This document shows positions 54,035 to 64,000 of a DNA stretch of 64,000 nucleotides, in pieces. Origin of the DNA: Paragorgia papillata (lineage: Eukaryota; Cnidaria; Anthozoa; Scleralcyonacea; Coralliidae); assembly GCA_035771165.1 (NCBI GenBank), contig JAWNZC010000317.1, positions 22,501 to 86,500 on the forward strand, in the 5' to 3' direction. The notes under the pieces were generated by a model that was given only the letters and a program-made list of their open reading frames with translations, had not been told where the DNA came from and searched no databases. A program made the position numbers and the translations under genes. Position 1 is the stretch's first letter. Each line of letters starts with the position of its first letter.

Positions 54035-54659
54035 TTTTTCGCCTTCGGTTCGGGCTAAAATGAGCCTGAGTCTGGCCAAAAACATATTTATTCCCGCAAA
54101 CATCAACTCTATTGTTATAATAATAACTTTGACAAGAAGATACTAACTTACTTTTAGGTTTTTGAATAAAAATAAAAATTTGTTGCGTGGTTTTGTATAT
54201 AGATGAAACGATAGAGAAATGCTCCATGTTCAAGCTTTAGCCTTGTGTAGATCACATTGTGAAGGTACTCGGTGACCCCCACTGGGTTTTTTTAAATTAT
54301 TTGTTTCCTTCACCAGCCCTACAGCATATATAGAAGAATAGAGAAAAAATCACTTTGAGAATTTGAAATATTGTACGTTGTATATAACAAGAAAGAATGT
54401 GGACATTTTTATATCGCAAAAATGTTTGTCAATTGTTATTTTTGTCAGATTTTCTTCTATTATTTGTTGCCACTAAATAGTTCATATATAAGTGCATCTA
54501 AAATATCAAATATTATTTCAGTCAGAATAAACTAAGTGTTGATTTTTCAAGACGAAATCAATAGTTAGCCCAAATAGCTACAAATTGGGAAAACATTATG
54601 GTTTACTGGCAGCTGTATTTTCTAAACGAGTTCGGTGACCCCAACGTGTTTTTTTTTAT
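54035..54659. other. Intronic stretch right of the array, no gene seen
   Basis: AT-rich sequence with no recognised feature. The minus-strand open frame at 53991-54233 crosses the array boundary and has no motif. Confidence 0.5.
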
Positions 54660-54980
54660 TTTACTATGAACATATCATAAACTTTAGCAGTGGAGGACTG
54701 GACAGTTGAGCATAAGCTCCAGTTACACGCGAACAAGTGCAAAGAGTTAATTATTGATTTTAAGAAAATTAAGCACGAGTTCAATCCTATAATTGTTAAT
54801 GCTAAAGATTTATACCAAGCTCTTACCAAGATCTTAGGAGTAACGATATTCAACATGCTTCAGCGGGACAAACATGTCGATGAGATCATTAAAAAGGCGA
54901 ATAAGCGGCTTTTCTTTCTTATTTTATTGAAACGTGCGAAAATACCATCAGTTGATATTATCAATTTGTATAAACTGAGG
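54660..54980 (+). mobile_element. Non-LTR retrotransposon fragment, RT C-terminal part
   Basis: Contains WTVEHKLQLHANKCKELII, then KILGVTI, DKHVDEIIKKANKRLFFL and LLKRAKIP. This pattern is typical of the segment after the catalytic palm of LINE reverse transcriptases (CR1/L2-like). The frame decays after about LYKL. It lies in the large intron on the plus strand, opposite to the LINE at 184-1302. Confidence 0.75.
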
Positions 54981-55120
54981 AAAGACAAAAATCTTGGATT
55001 GTTTGTTTGTTTTTATTTCTTAGCTGGTGGAATGAGAAAACAGTTTCGTGGTTTGGTCAACAGTTTCCGCATGGCTTGGAGACTCGTTCGTTCATCTCTT
55101 TCTCAGAATGGTATTGTTTA

Positions 55121-55857
55121 AAGTGGCACTATGACGAGAAAATCGTGTATCTAATTTTGATTTCAGTATTTTCGAGATATTCAGGTTTGTGAAACATGTA
55201 AATTAGGTGCCTTGTCACGTCATTTACTCACACAAGCTAAGTAAGATTTACAAAATGAGTAATATATCTGAAACTAAGAGGTAGAAATAATTCAAACTTT
55301 GCACAAGAATAGTTATGGGGAAAATACACTCCAATGTTCACTTTATGTTGTTTCCATGGATACCGTTTGCAAACAGGCGCCTTCCATTTGAAAAACAAAA
55401 ATGTTTATTTTTTCTCCATGAAACAACTTTTACTACAATACATTGACATGAATATTTGTAGACACACAGATATTGTATTTCGAATGTTTCAATCATCATA
55501 TTCTTTTGAAAAGAAACATACAATTAATATTTTAATTTTTTAGTAAAAAGGCTCGTGTTTCTAAACGGTTTCCGTAGCAGCAATATGATGCGCACAGTGG
55601 AGTGTACTTTTATGATAACTATACTTGCGCTTTCTTCCTGCTATTTGCATGGATATTAGTCATTTTGTTAATCTCATTTAGCCTGTGTGAGTAAGTGACG
55701 TCACAAAGCACCTAATTTACATGTTTCAGAAACCTGAATATCTCGAGAAAGAGACAATATATTGAGAAACTGAGAACGCCGGTATTCATTTTTTTGAAAT
55801 TATATTTTATTGAAATCAAAATTAGATACACGATTTAATTCGTCATAGTGCCATTTT
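55121..55857. mobile_element. MITE with long diverged TIRs, ~735 bp
   Basis: The left end AAGTGGCACTATGACGA and the right end TCGTCATAGTGCCATTTT are inverted. The arms continue for over 120 bp each with substitutions (ATTTACATGTTTC, CACCTAATTTAC and GTGTGAGTAA blocks). No transposase is visible. Confidence 0.8.
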
Positions 55858-56178
55858 GGATTGGAACAATGCACAATAATTACTACCTTTGCGCAGGAGC
55901 TTATGTTTTTACCTATGTTTGTGTGTCTGTATTTTATCTGATTGTTTGTTAAGTTTGTTTGTTTGTCTGTCTGTCTGTCGTCAAGATATCTCACAAAATA
56001 CTGCACAGGTTTTCATGAAAGATTGATCATAGATCAAGGACCAACCCATTCAATTTTGGTTGATTTTGATTGAAATCTGAAAAGAAATTAATAACAATTT
56101 GACCGCAGGATTCTCCGTGTAGAAGAAATACTTGATTGCGCTCATTATACTTATTTAATGCATTATTCTGAAGCATTT

Positions 56179-56346
56179 TATTCATTCATTAATTCATTCA
56201 TTCATTCGTTTATTTATTTATCCATTCATTGCATTCATTCATTCATTCATTCATTCATTCATTCATTCATTCATTCATTCATTCATTCATTCATTCATTC
56301 ATTCATTCATTCATTCATTCATTCATTCATTCATTCATTCATTCAA
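56179..56346. repeat. (ATTC)n microsatellite
   Basis: About 40 near-perfect ATTC units, purer toward the right. It sits ~120 bp before the exon at 56471. The repeated Ser-Phe-Ile-His open frame across it is not a gene. Confidence 0.95.
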
Positions 56347-56470
56347 TCAATTTGACAAGAAAACAGAAGTTTTACCTCACGTTCTAACTTAGTTATCTAA
56401 CTTTTTAAGAAATCGTGCACGTTGTTTGCCAGTTTAATTTAATTTTCTTTACGATTGCTATTTCTTATAG

Positions 56471-56651
56471 GTCGTCTATCTCTTCCAGCTGACTTATGTA
56501 AGATGGATGTACCAAACAGCACGCCTATCTCGATGTTCTTGCCTACTAACACAGGACTGGGGAGATGTGCTTTGGGTTTGACAAGCTTTTTAGTGACACT
56601 ACATAACGAGTTTCTTGGCCGTTGCAAAACACTTCTCGAAGATGAAAGCAC
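56471..56651 (+). CDS. RNF213-like gene, exon after the large intron
   Basis: 181-nt exon between acceptor TTTCTTATAG and donor CAC/GTAAGA. Phase 1 in, phase 2 out. The translation includes LSLPADLCKMDVPNS and a strongly family-like TGLGRCALGLTSFLVTLHNE. It could join directly to exon 13087-13219 in frame, since both have phase 1, but family comparison suggests about 52 residues are then missing. Confidence 0.85.
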
Positions 56652-57268
56652 GTAAGATACACTAAAATTCCGAATATTAGTAATGTAAGTTACTTTATTA
56701 TATGGCTATTTTCGCGAGCGGTCCGGAACGTGAAATCCAGCAATTTGATTGGTTCCTGAGCGGGATCTGGAATCTGCCGTTCCAGACCGCTGAGAGAATT
56801 TTATAAACAAAATGAAAGTCATGTCAGTATATTCAACAAGATGGATAATAATTTCAGAAGTTGTTGAAATATATCGTGCAGGTATGTTGTTAGAAATTGC
56901 GTTAAGCTTTCATTTGATGTATAGTTTAAGTTTCCATGTTATGTGAAACTTTTTAAAATGTTCAAAATGTTCGTAGCAATTAATGTTTGTAATAATATAA
57001 CATTTACTTCTCACAAATATTACAGAATTTCGAAAGTTTTTTTGTTTAACTATGTAACGTACAACCTTAACGGATATGTCAACAAAAGCAATTGAAAAAT
57101 GCTATTTGAGTAAAAAGTTCAGGATTCTAGCGAAACGGAAAGTACTTTAAAAGTGGGAAAACATATATGCCATTTTGGGTTCGTTCGCAAGAAAGATGGT
57201 GGCGAATACGGGCCTAACACTGTGTTGAGTTTTCACGGAACGTTCACAACACTTTTAGTCATATAATA

Positions 57269-57372
57269 AACTACTTATTGACCTCGCTTGTTCGGTCTGT
57301 ACTAGTGAAATATCGGACCTCGTCGGTCCGATATTTTAGTAGTACATACCTCACGCTCAGTCAATAAGTAGT
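57269..57372. mobile_element. Short palindromic MITE
   Basis: Outer arms ACTACTTATTGAC / GTCAATAAGTAGT, inner arms AATATCGGACC / GGTCCGATATT. The ACCTCGCTTGTTCGGTCTG-type sequence is, from memory, a frequent repeat of stony corals, the main basis for my host guess. Confidence 0.75.
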
Positions 57373-57416
57373 AATTACTATACTTTTTGGAAAACTATCC
57401 AGATTCTATTTGATTG

Positions 57417-57418
57417 AT

Positions 57419-57453
<35 letters not shown>

Positions 57454-57472
57454 CTTATTTATTTATTTATTT
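57417..57472. repeat. (ATTT)n microsatellite
   Basis: About 14 ATTT units with one C substitution. Confidence 0.9.
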
Positions 57473-57522
57473 TATGAACAAGGACAAAGCAAAAACAAAA
57501 CGAAGACACTTGCCTTAGCTGT

Positions 57523-57732
57523 ATAAGGCCATGTCCACACTAATCCGGCGTCTTCGGTGTCCGACAATGGAGCTTTTCGAAAACTTGGTTCCAGTCACCC
57601 AGGACCTTTGTTCGGGGTCGTTTTAATATGGATGACTCGAAAACGATAGTGTGGGCGGAAAAATTTTGATACGTTTTCGATACGAGGTCTCCGTTTTCGT
57701 TTGAAAATGGATTAGTGTGGACATGGCCTAAA
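57523..57732. mobile_element. MITE with GGCCATGTCCACACTAATCC ends
   Basis: The terminal inverted repeat GGCCATGTCCACACTAAT is matched by ATTAGTGTGGACATGGCC. TAA flanks each end, which fits the 3-bp duplication of PIF/Harbinger elements. About 205 bp, no coding content. Confidence 0.8.
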
Positions 57733-57986
57733 AGTTGAAATCTAGCTAGCAGGCGAGATTCTAATTAAGATGTCGATCGACATTACATACGAGTGACGCA
57801 CCACCAAAGAACAATGGGTCGAAGACACGGAGCCGAATTTAATACTCGGGCCTACCACAGTAGCCCAAGTAAAAATCTTTTGTTAGTTCTTTTCTAAGTT
57901 TTGTTAGTTCTTGCTATACAAGATGTCCTAATTTGTCAGTACTCGGAAAAAATCTACACACGTAAAAACGCCCGGTTGTTTCATAC

Positions 57987-58142
57987 CTGCAAGGTTAATG
58001 TTGCAAGGCTGTTCCAGCCAGCCGTCACTAGGATGCATTCGCACTGCTTCTTCCCAGTTTGTTAGGAATTTTGCAACATGTTCTTGACAACTTTTGACAA
58101 GGTTGATAACTTCAACGGACTTGTGGCAAAAGGTTAAAGGCA
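57987..58142 (-). CDS. Inverted exon of the RNF213-like gene (minus strand)
   Basis: On the minus strand a 156-nt open exon runs between an AG acceptor (TTAAAGCAG) and a GT donor (GCAG/GTATGA). Phase 1 in and phase 1 out, which fits exactly between exon 13087-13219 (ends phase 1) and exon 56471-56651 (starts phase 1). The translation contains INLVKSCQEHVAKFLTNWEE and ends NINLA. In my memory of RNF213, a segment of this kind sits just there. Yet the exon is on the opposite strand, between 56651 and 58193. Either a local inversion, an assembly misjoin, or a stray copy. No plus-strand version was seen in the intron. Confidence 0.7.
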
Positions 58143-58192
58143 CTGCTTTAAAATTATTAGACTTTTTTTAACCTAGTGTTTTTTTCTTCAAG

Positions 58193-58397
58193 TTCTGCTG
58201 ATGTCCCACTGGCCAACGTAACGAAGGCTCATCTTATTGCTTATAATCCAGAGAAAGATCTTCTTCCCATGATCCTTGCGCACTGTGATTACTCACTCAA
58301 AGTTGGTGAAGGCACTGTTGTGGAATACAACTGGAAAGCGCTGGAGAGACAGTTAGTGGACAGATTCATCAGAGGACGAACTAGACTTACTTCATTG
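58193..58397 (+). CDS. RNF213-like gene, last visible exon
   Basis: 205-nt exon after acceptor TTTTTTTCTTCAAG, donor CATTG/GTAATG. The first base completes the codon left by 56471-56651, and it ends in phase 0. The translation includes KAHLIAYNPEKDLLPMILAH, CDYSLKVGEGT and LERQLVDRFIRGRTRL, the strongest family match in the window. The next exon is not found in the remaining sequence, so the gene probably continues beyond 64000. Confidence 0.87.
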
Positions 58398-58444
58398 GTA
58401 ATGATTTTACTCTGCTTATTTTACCTCGTGTCATCTAGTATTTT

Positions 58445-58595
58445 GGATGATGATGATAATGATGATGTTAATGATAATGATAATGATAACGATGATGTTA
58501 ATGATAATGATGATGTTAATGATGATGATATTGTTGATAATGATGTTGATGATGTTAATGGTGATAATGATGTTATAATGATAAGGATAATGATA
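58445..58595. repeat. (GATGAT/AATGAT)n microsatellite
   Basis: Imperfect trinucleotide and hexanucleotide run of GAT/AAT/GTT units within the intron right after the last visible RNF213 exon. The open frames through it are not genes. Confidence 0.9.
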
Positions 58596-58746
58596 ATGAC
58601 CAAAGTAAATTATTCGGTTCCGATTGTTCATACATTTATGCAAATTACACTTCGGGTAAAAACATATAAATTTCGCACTTCAACTGTAAGGAATTTGCCT
58701 GTGATATTGTGGATATTGTGATATTGCGATGTAAGAAGAGCAAAGA

Positions 58747-61684
58747 ATGTTAGCAAGGCGTCCTCGAAAGCAGTTAGACTCGAAAAGACTACAGAATTCG
58801 CTTCGTGCTAATGTTTTAACTTTGGTAAGTCATATTTCGTTGGTATATTTTGCTGCATTTTTAGGTTTATCACAGAACGTCGAATCTCAAACAAATAAAT
58901 ATGTCGCACTTTCCTTTGCCTTAACAGATTTCCAACGACCTTCAGGCCGTCGGATGTCGATGTACGTGGAGGGTGAGCGAGGAAGACACCGAACTGGCGG
59001 CGAAACAAATAGCTTCCAAACGCTTGGAACTCGACGAAGCACTGTCAGAAATATATGGTGTCCAATTTTTTTTCTCCTGTATCACCAATGTAACGTCCAA
59101 CCCGAAACATCCGCAGAGGAAACGGCAGACGAACGGTATCGCCGGTCCCAGTAAAATGTATCCTGCGATAGCGTACTTTGTGGTATACCGGGAGACAGAA
59201 GCGTGTAGCGAGAATGCCTTGTTTGCCGCTTTGCATAACCAAGACGTCGAACCGGAAGTGAAACGCATCAATACAAGAGCAACTAACGAGGCGAACGCTG
59301 CCGCGGAAACTGCTGCCAAACAACTCTTTCAAGTGGTTAAAGACCACGATAATGCAGCGGTGCAGCAAATGGTCGACGAATCCAATGCATATTGTTACGC
59401 TGAGTCAGCACGCAGATCGTCCAATGAAGATAGTGAGGTGGAACAACCAAGCCAGCCCAGGCACTTTCCGAGAAAGGCCTTTCGTGTGATGGTTGTTAAC
59501 GAAATGGAATTTCTGGGAAAATTAAACAAGGCTATTGCCATGTTGATGGCAGATGGCCTTGTCGCAGATGGAAACTGGACAACGAACGCGACTCTGCCAA
59601 AACCGTGCCTCTCCTCTCCGAGCGAAGTTAGTGCAACGATTAAGAAGATAGAGAAAGTCATGAAGATGTGCGACCATGCGTTGTTTCGTTCAGACGTCTA
59701 CGTTAAACCACCCGAGGCGACCATGACCTATATCAAAATGATGGACGTCAGAAGTTACCTTCACAAATTGCTAACTAACGAGCCGATTCGCGAGATGATC
59801 ATTAAGCATTTCCAAGTACTGGAGAAGATTCTGTCGCACCCAGCGTGCGAAATCATCAGCCAGATTTCCTTCAACGTGGATGTCATCGAAGTATCCGACG
59901 GGATTTGTTTTGAAATATCTACGAGGACTTTCATCCCATGTCCGATTCCACAATCTCATCGTGGAAAAGTGTCTCCAAGGGCTTTCATCCCGTACGATAG
60001 CTCGACTCCACCACAGCCACATTTTTTTCGCGACGGTATTTTAAATTCGTTCAGCGAAGTCGCAGTTCGAGTCAATTTTTTAAACAAGCTCTACCAGTGC
60101 TTGCTGGCCGCAAGGATGCCCCACAAGGTCAGAAAGTTGGTCGTGGCTGGACCTAAAGACTCCGGCAAGACGTCATGGGCGTCAATCTTTCATCGTATCA
60201 TTCCCTCCAGTTTCATCGCGTCCATCACAAACGAGCGCCAGTTTAGTGCGGCCATGATCACCGAAACAACTCAGCTGGTATTCGTGGACGAATGGTCACC
60301 GGCAACACTGGACACGGCGCTAGCGAAAACGATTCTTCAAGGCGGCTGGATGGTAACAGCCGTGAAGCACGGGGAGGCGAGATGCGTAATGAACAATAGT
60401 CCATTTTACATTACGACAAACCAAGTTCCAGACTTTGGCAAAGACGACGAAAATGTAAAGAGAAGAATCGTTGTGTTTACAACAACCTCCTTGCCTGAAA
60501 CGCAACCAGGAGTCGATCGTTGGATCTTCGATCATGCCATGGACTGTGTTGCGTGGATGGCAAACGAAATCAACCTACATCACGATCTGGTTAACGCTGA
60601 CGAGCTCTGGTACGAGCAAGAAAACTCCCGTGATATTACGATCAACAACGACCAAGGAGAAGATCTCTTTGACAGCAACACAATGCAGCACATTTCTCAC
60701 GCTGATCTCGAAGAATCCATTTCTCCAGCTGCAGAAACGGACGTCATCCACAGAAGTTTCGAAATGGAATTAAGCCATCGACGGCTCGCCAGAAAAAGAC
60801 GCACAAAACACGATGTGCTTTTAAGTTCCGACGAAGACCCGTGCGAAAATGAAGAAGACCTTCTGTTGTCGAGCACTCTCCTTCAGCCATTCATAATCAC
60901 ATCCGAAGAGGCAGACGATGAGGAAAAGACACAAAATGACGATCTTCCACTGGAAGAGGACGACAGACTGTCGACAACGCTTATTCAACCTCTCGTTTCT
61001 GAGGAGAATACGGACGGCGAAGACAATGAAGAACCTCCCCAGTGCGGAGGTCAAAGAAACGACGAGCCACAGACGGCAACGTTCTGGTGTAACACACCCG
61101 ATAACGACGCTCCTGAAGAACATTTTGGTCAAACAGATCACGAAGCGCTGGAAAACGAAAGAGACGGCAACCGGGAAGCAATCTGGCCGCGCGTCATGAC
61201 ACCAAGTTCGTGGGAGTTAAACAGCGCCACCTATGTCAGCAAGGTAGCAGACGTTCTTCGCTGGCACTGTGACTTGAAAGATGTTGACCGAACTCACGCA
61301 TTGTCATTTATCTCGAGGAAAAAGAAGGCTGAGAGAAAGAGAGATCGAAAGGAGAAGGAGTTTTGGAGCGCAGCAGATCCGCACATAGATGCTTGGATGT
61401 TGATAATCGGACAGCGAAGAGAAGTCTTTGACCTGAACGCCTTGTTATCAAGATACAAGAATGTACCAAAATATTTGGACGAATTGCGCAAAATGGTCAA
61501 CGTCCAGGTGCTGCCTTGTTCGTGTCCCGTGGCAAAAGCATTGAAAGATCACGAAAGTAATGAAGACGTAGACGCAGAGCAAGAAAGTAACGATGACAAT
61601 GTTGACAGGGAAGGACTTCCGCGACAGCCACAATTAAGCTCTCAAACATACTGGACAAAAGTAAAGTCGTGGAGGCCGTGGTAG
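58747..61684 (+). CDS. SF3 helicase domain protein, two exons, ~944 aa
   Basis: A mini-exon 58747-58824 (26 codons from ATG) ends at TTTG/GTAAGT; a 103-bp intron follows, and the main exon 58928-61684 begins after CCTTTGCCTTAACAG in the same phase. The frame of the main exon is open across the acceptor. Walker A GPKDSGKTS is at ~434-442, Walker B LVFVDEW at ~477-482 (D480/E481), motif C with YITTN at ~520-525 and a KRR arginine-finger candidate at ~536. This is the superfamily 3 helicase order as in parvovirus NS1 and papillomavirus E1. The tail is acidic and low-complexity, ~620-760. A viral-origin gene captured by the host is the best guess. GC content is clearly higher than its surroundings. 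Confidence 0.75.
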
Positions 61685-61912
61685 AGGAAATTTTGTTTCC
61701 CAATATTGTGTGACTACTGACCCGTTGAAGTGGAATTTCTATTGTTTTGATTTTGTTTATATAATTTTGTTTAAATAAGAGAGAGTAAACTTTGCTTAAA
61801 CGTACCGCTTCCATAAATTGAGTTTATTCTGACTAAAATAATTCGGTAGGCCGTGATAACCCGACGGTAGCCCGTTGGTAGCCGTGGATTTCATGATTAT
61901 ATTATTATACTA
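61685..61912. other. 3' flank of the SF3 gene, no feature seen
   Basis: AT-rich 3' region. AATAAG near 61775 is a possible weak polyadenylation signal. Confidence 0.4.
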
Positions 61913-63986
61913 ATGTAATCAAATCATCAAATTTAATCATCTGATTTTAATATCTAATCTAATCATCTAATCTTAATATGTAATCTAATCATCTAATCTA
62001 ATGATCTCATCTAATCATCTAATCTAATCATCTAATCTTATCTATTAGATTAGAGGATTAGATTAGATTATTAGATTAGATTATTAGATTCGATGATTAG
62101 ATTAGGTTAGATGATTAGATTAGATTAATAGATTAGATGATTTGAATCAATTATTACATTAGATGAATAGATTAGATTATATGATTAGATTAGATTAGAT
62201 TAGATTAGATGATTAGATTAGATGATTAGATTAGATGATTAGATCAGATTATTAGATTAGATTATTAGATTCGATGATTAGATTAGATTAGATGATTAGA
62301 TTAGATTAATAGATTAGAGGATTTGAATCAGTGATTAGATTAGATGAATAGATTAGATTATATGATTAGATTAGATTAGATTAGATTAGATGATTAGATT
62401 AGATGATTAGATTAGATTATTAGATTAGATTATTAGATTAGATGAATACATTAGATTAGATCAGATTAGATGATTAGTTTAGATGATTAGATTAGATGAT
62501 GTGATTACATGAATACATTAGATTACATTAGATGATTAAATTAGATGATTATATTATATTAGATGATTACATTAGATGATTAGATTTGATGATTACATTA
62601 GATGATTTTATTAGATGATTTCATTGAAGATTACATTAGATGAATAGATTAGATTACATGAATAGATTAGATGATTAGATTAGATGACTTGATTAGGTGA
62701 TTACATTAGATGATTCCATTCTAATCTAATCTAATCTAATCTAATCATCTAATGGAACCGAATCATCTAATCTAATCATATAATCTTATCTATTAGATTA
62801 GATGATTAGATTAGATGATTAGATTAGATGATTAGATTAGATTAGATAGATTAGATGATTAGATTAGATGATTAGATTAGATTATTACATTAGATTATTA
62901 GATTAGATTATTAGATTCAATGATTAGATTAGATGAATAGATTAGATTAGATCAGATTAGATGATTAGTTTAGATGATTAGATTCGATTAGATAGATTAG
63001 ATGATTAGATTAGATTATTAGATTAGATTAGTAGATTAGATTAGATTATTAGATTAGATTATTAGATTAGATTAGATGATTAGATTAGATGATTAGATTA
63101 GATTATTACATTAGATTATTAGATTAGATTAGATGATTAGATTAGATGATTAGATTAGATTAGATGATTAGATTAGATTATTAGATTAGATTAGTAGATT
63201 AGATTAGATTATTAGATTAGATTATTAGATTAGATTAGATGATTAGATTAGATGATTAGATTAGATGATTAGATCAGATTATTATATTAGATTATTAGAT
63301 TAGATGATTAGATCAGATTATTATATTAGATTAGTAGATTAGATGATTAGGTTAGATGATTCCATTCTAATCTAATCTAATCTAATCAACTAATGGAACC
63401 GAATCATCTAATCTAATCATCTAATCAAATCATCTAATCTAATCATCTAATCTTATCTATTAGATTAGATGATTAGATTAGATTAGATTAATAGATTAGA
63501 TTAGATCAGATTAGATAGATTAGTTTAGATGATTCGATTCGATTAGATAGATTAGATGATTAGATTAGATTATTATATTAGATTATTAGATTAGATTAGA
63601 TGATTAGATTAGATTAGATGATTAGATTAGATTATTAGATTAGATTATTAGATCAGATTAGATTATTAGATTAGATTAGATGATTAGATTAGATGATTAG
63701 ATTAGATGATTACATTAGATGATTAGATTAGATTATTAGATTAGATTAGATTAGATGATTAGATTAGATTAGATTAGATTAGATTATTAGATTAGATTAT
63801 TAGATTCAATGATTAGATTAGATGATTAATTTAGATGATTCGATTCGATTAGATAGATTAGATGATTAGATTAGATTATTAGATTAGATTATTAGATTAG
63901 ATTATTCGATTAGATTAGATTAGATTAGATTAATAGATTAGATAGATTCAATGATTAGATTAGATTACAGATCACATTAAACATTT
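61913..63986. repeat. TTAGA-type satellite with strand switches
   Basis: About 2 kb built of ATTAGATTAGA and ATGATTAG units. The strand flips: the CTAAT orientation lies at 61913-62040, and again around 62717-62790 and 63363-63450, with ATTAG elsewhere. A module GATTCCATTCTAATC ... CTAATGGAACCGAATC recurs at 62712 and 63358, about 646 bp apart, so a higher-order repeat exists. It is not the TTAGGG telomere repeat. Confidence 0.9.
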
Positions 63987-64000
63987 AGTGTCGTCAAGCT

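Noticed and set aside
56158..56355. SFIHSFIH repeat frame
   Set aside because: ATTC microsatellite read as protein.
61913..63986. Telomere-like repeat
   Set aside because: The unit is TTAGA/ATGATTAG, not TTAGGG, and it changes strand; satellite is the better call.
61913..63986. CRISPR-like array
   Set aside because: Repeats have no constant-length unique spacers and the sequence is eukaryotic.

Overview
The window is eukaryotic and animal. It has GT-AG introns, exons of an RNF213-like E3 ligase, LINE remnants, many MITEs, microsatellites and a satellite array. My best guess is an anthozoan cnidarian such as a stony coral. That guess rests on the look of the MITE families and on the abundance of Polintons in cnidarians, and is not proven here.

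Host gene. Six plus-strand exons (3924-4101, 8915-9009, 9551-9608, 10449-10651, 13087-13219, 56471-56651) plus a seventh (58193-58397) encode part of an RNF213/mysterin-like protein; their splice phases join. One exon is out of place: an open stretch with splice sites on the MINUS strand (58142-57987) has the phase and family similarity expected of the exon between 13087-13219 and 56471-56651. It looks inverted. The intron from 13220 to 56470 is over 43 kb, because it holds a tandem array and a virus-like element.

Tandem array and Polinton. Four copies of a ~4.04-kb unit run head to tail (16901-54034). Copy 2 is split by a 20,959-bp Polinton/Maverick (adintovirus-like) element at 22596-43554. 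It has ~302-bp TIRs that look identical, AG...CT termini and a 6-bp target duplication (ATTGCT). Its gene set looks nearly complete: protein-primed DNA polymerase B, retroviral-type integrase, major capsid protein, penton-like minor capsid protein, packaging ATPase, a primase with a PriCT-2-like tail, a collagen-like fibre and a second fibre-like gene (frameshifted), a myristoylation-motif protein, zinc-finger proteins and several membrane or coiled-coil proteins. I find no adenain-type protease and no SF3 helicase. Most genes start at or just after an AATAA(A) motif, often literally AATAAATG.

Rest of window. The left 16 kb holds a decayed LINE, a 3.0-kb palindromic element with 9-bp target duplication, foldback MITEs and a 5S rRNA-derived SINE-like segment. 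On the right, a two-exon gene (58747-61684) encodes a ~944-aa protein with an SF3 helicase domain, probably of viral ancestry, lying in or just after the last visible RNF213 intron. The window ends in ~2 kb of TTAGA-type satellite whose strand flips repeatedly.

How it works together (inference). The Polinton genes form a self-contained set for replication (PolB, primase), integration (integrase) and virion building (capsid, penton, ATPase, fibres). The host locus is a disrupted intron-rich gene of a family known for antiviral and antimicrobial ubiquitin ligase activity.
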